Below, piece by piece: positions 61,730 through 64,000 of a stretch of 64,000 nucleotides of DNA (positions within the stretch are counted from its first letter, which is position 1; each line of letters opens with the position of its first letter). Both the position numbers and the translations under genes were made by a program. This DNA comes from Punica granatum. Taxonomy: Eukaryota; Streptophyta; Magnoliopsida; Myrtales; Lythraceae. Where the stretch lies: positions 42,049,885-42,113,884 of the forward strand of contig NC_045128.1 of assembly GCF_007655135.1 (NCBI RefSeq). The letters run 5' to 3'. Below the pieces are notes generated by a model, which was given only the letters and a program-made list of their open reading frames with translations, ran no database searches and was not told where the DNA came from.

Positions 61730-62995
61730 ATAAGAACGTGTTATTGTCCCTATAATGTGATTATTTATTGCTTTCAAACTTTCACCGGATCTTTCTCACG
61801 TGTATCATGACACAATAATTATTGAAGCATAAAGGACGACTTATAAATGTGTCTATCTCACGACTATGAAGGGAGGCAAAAAAAAAAAAAGTCCGTTTAT
61901 CTCAAGACCCAAGTAAATTTTGTAAAGCATTCCAAAAATGAGTTATTGAGAGCGGGATGTGGTCCATGAGAGTCTCGCATTCTCGCTCTCTCGGTCATGA
62001 CATCGTGTTTGATATGTAACATTAAGGAAATGAATGTAATAATACTAGCGAGTAGCATGCCAAGAGCCAAGTGGTGTTTTTCATTAATGGTTAATTGCCG
62101 CTCGAGTTTTTCATTTCCCTCATACTAAGTATGAACTTACGACATTTCAAGAAAATTGGGGCGACAGTGCTGTATCCACATTGAATGCACATATAACCCA
62201 AAATAAACAAGATAAGCTGCGGACTAACATATGGTGGCATAGTCCTAATGGCAGTTGGGCAACCCAATAAAAGCTTCATCGATACGGCAGTTCATGAGCA
62301 TCCGAACTTGGTGAAGCAAAATATGAGAGATCAACTTTGATGATGATCAATTGTTAATGGAAGCTACCAATCCAAGTTCCTTCTGATCCTTTCATGATCA
62401 AAACACAATGATCCATTTCGCCTGAATTCCATGGCCGTGCATAATTGATCTACTTTGACTTGTATATGAAGGTGGATCAATCAAGGACAAGCTGGCCCAG
62501 ACATCGCGTGACTATCAAACCAAAAAAGAAAAGGGGGAAAAAAAGTGCTAGTAACTTCATGGTTGGACAAACTGCTTGAAGGGTCGAACCATAGAGCTCT
62601 AGCGCCATCGATGGTAAACATTATCATATATTATACCGACTCGAGATTGTAGACCTTGCTAGAACCAGAGGACACCCTATAATCAAAACCGATCATAAAG
62701 TTCTAACAGAACGTCTCATTTAGAGAGAACAATGCAACGACAAAAGATGAATATCCAAAGAGGAAGAATCATATGAATGCGAAAATGAGAATTTCCATGT
62801 ACACCTTGAAGCAACTGGACTCAAGAATGCAATACACAGTACAGTAGTAAAAGCTTTTGATCCTAATCTTACTGATATATATCACTCATGTTTTGGAATA
62901 TTTGGGAAGAAAATTTCTTTTAAGTTATATATTTCTTTATCCACCTACAAGATCAATCGCGAGACGAAGAAATCAATCCGATGTCGTGCAATTAC

Positions 62996-64000
62996 TTAGC
63001 TGGTGTTCCTCATCAGATATGCTACTAAGCTTCCCAGCAAAGCACCCACAACAACCTGATCAAAACAGGGAAAGCAATCACAACTTTGACTAATGGCGAA
63101 CTCAAGTGCTAGTTTCTTGTTGGCCACAGCGCCTTCATATTTGATCAAGAGATGATTTTTCTCCTACCTTTCACTGATAAAGCTTGATTAATAGTTGACA
63201 ACTCAGCAGGAATATTCAGCTTATGCGGGAATGCTTGCTGGACGCAATACATATGAAATAAGATGCAGCACAAGTAGAAACTTACCTGAAGAGGCGTGTG
63301 CCCAAGTAACTCCCTCAGAGGTCTGACACTGGACAAAGGGTGCTCGGGAGGAAACTCACAAACAATTTGATTCAGCAACTGCAAAAGCAACCGAAATAGA
63401 GTCATGAACAACCAAAACTGATGTGCAACGTGGGTATAAAAAGATTCAAGTAAGGTATTCAGAGCCATTGGTTATTGGAGATCGCATGTTGGTCGGTAAT
63501 GGGACCCATAACAGTCAACTACTGTGATTGATCTGAACCACTCGAATCTTTGTAGACCCAGCTTTATCAGAAGTCAGCCAACAACACATAACAAGAAGAA
63601 CCATTAAATGCAATTATGTCAAAGGAACATACTTCAGCCTGCCGACCAGCATGATGTCTGATCCCTGAGGCATCATACATAACCTGCACACATATTTTAA
63701 ATAAAATGTTAATTCTTTGTTTTATAAGTGAGGAAAAAGTTATTCTTTAACGAAGTGACATCTTCCTGGTACCAAAGAGAGATTTAGCACCAGATATAGT
63801 AAGTTGAGAATATGTCTAGTAAGTTGAGGAAGTAAAGGGGCACGTACAATGCAGGCCAAGACCACAGCAATGGCAAACTCGGGTGCTCCTGCTCCCTCCT
63901 GCAGACCTATGGCAACTGCAAGTGCCATGACAGTTGCTGAGTGTGATGATGGCATTCCACCAGAATCGATCATTCTTTTGGAGTCCCACCTCCTTTCCTT
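62996..64000 (-). CDS. DUF212 acid phosphatase/vanadium haloperoxidase-related protein, 3' part
   Basis: Minus-strand gene cut by the right edge. Four exons are visible: 64000-63848, 63683-63633, 63378-63286 and 63055-62996, all joined in phase by GT-AG introns. They encode KERRWDSKRMIDSGGMPSSH, SATVMALAVAIGLQEG, VMYDASGIRHHAGRQAE, a piece with PLRELLGHTPLQ, and VVVGALLGSLVAYLMRNTS followed by stop. The SGGMPSSHSATV and RxHAGRQAEVLN-type motifs and two or more hydrophobic segments identify the DUF212 (PF02681) membrane family, annotated as acid phosphatase/vanadium-dependent haloperoxidase-related. Catalytic activity is not established for the plant members. The N-terminus lies outside the window. 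Confidence 0.88.

Larger units (their letters stand above)
53140..62995. other. Long AT-rich intergenic region, no intact gene
   Basis: About 9.8 kb with no convincing intact gene. It holds a TA microsatellite (53202), local duplications (54060-54890 and 56600-56800), a foldback element (57059-58157), a SINE-like element (58797), a BRR2-like coding fragment (59700-59890) and a 37-base tandem pair (61667-61729). The stretches 55000-56500, 60240-61400 and 61780-62990 show nothing I can name. The frame at 61406-61777 (minus) spans the tandem pair and looks random. Confidence 0.55.

Noticed and set aside
61406..61777. 123-codon minus-strand frame
   Set aside because: It includes the translated 37-base tandem pair and resembles nothing; composition matches the surrounding non-coding DNA.

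Overview
The window is nuclear DNA of a flowering plant, almost certainly a eudicot. The evidence is GT-AG spliced genes with many short introns, AT-rich intergenic DNA full of small transposons, inserted plastid DNA, and plant-only gene families (cellulose-synthase-like B/H, CYP74 hydroperoxide lyase). I cannot name the species.

The left 46 kb is a tandem array of three homologous units: unit 1 (about 1470-17974), unit 2 (about 17975-35108) and unit 3 (about 35109-46287, shorter). Each unit starts with a 1.4 kb non-coding block. It then carries an apparently intact nine-exon cellulose-synthase-like gene (copies A1, A2 and A3, each 772 codons plus stop) and, 0.7-0.9 kb downstream in the same orientation, a decayed paralogue (B1, B2 and B3). 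Units 1 and 2 continue with a 0.66-0.7 kb inverted-repeat transposon and then about 4.5-5 kb of scrambled plastid DNA holding pieces of ndhA, psbZ, ndhI, ndhF, ndhE, psaC and rps8. Unit 3 lacks both the transposon and the plastid DNA. Its DNA preserves the apparent empty transposon site and stops at the same base pair where plastid DNA starts in the other units. The A genes encode membrane glycosyltransferases of the CslB/CslH type, presumed to make a cell-wall or related polysaccharide; the B genes are dead.

To the right lie single-copy genes, all on the minus strand. They are a 484-aa zinc-ribbon protein of unknown function (46316-48544), a four-exon CYP74B-type fatty-acid hydroperoxide lyase (51283-53139), and the 3' part of a DUF212 acid phosphatase/vanadium-haloperoxidase-related membrane protein that runs off the right edge (62996-64000). 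The 9.8 kb between the last two is very AT-rich. It holds a 1.1 kb foldback element, local duplications, a SINE-like element and a fragment resembling the C-terminus of the spliceosomal helicase BRR2.

I see no bacterial-type system or CRISPR array. The most notable content is the history of the array: plastid DNA trapped at a unit junction and amplified with it, insertions found in one copy only, and a mosaic relationship among the A copies that suggests gene conversion.
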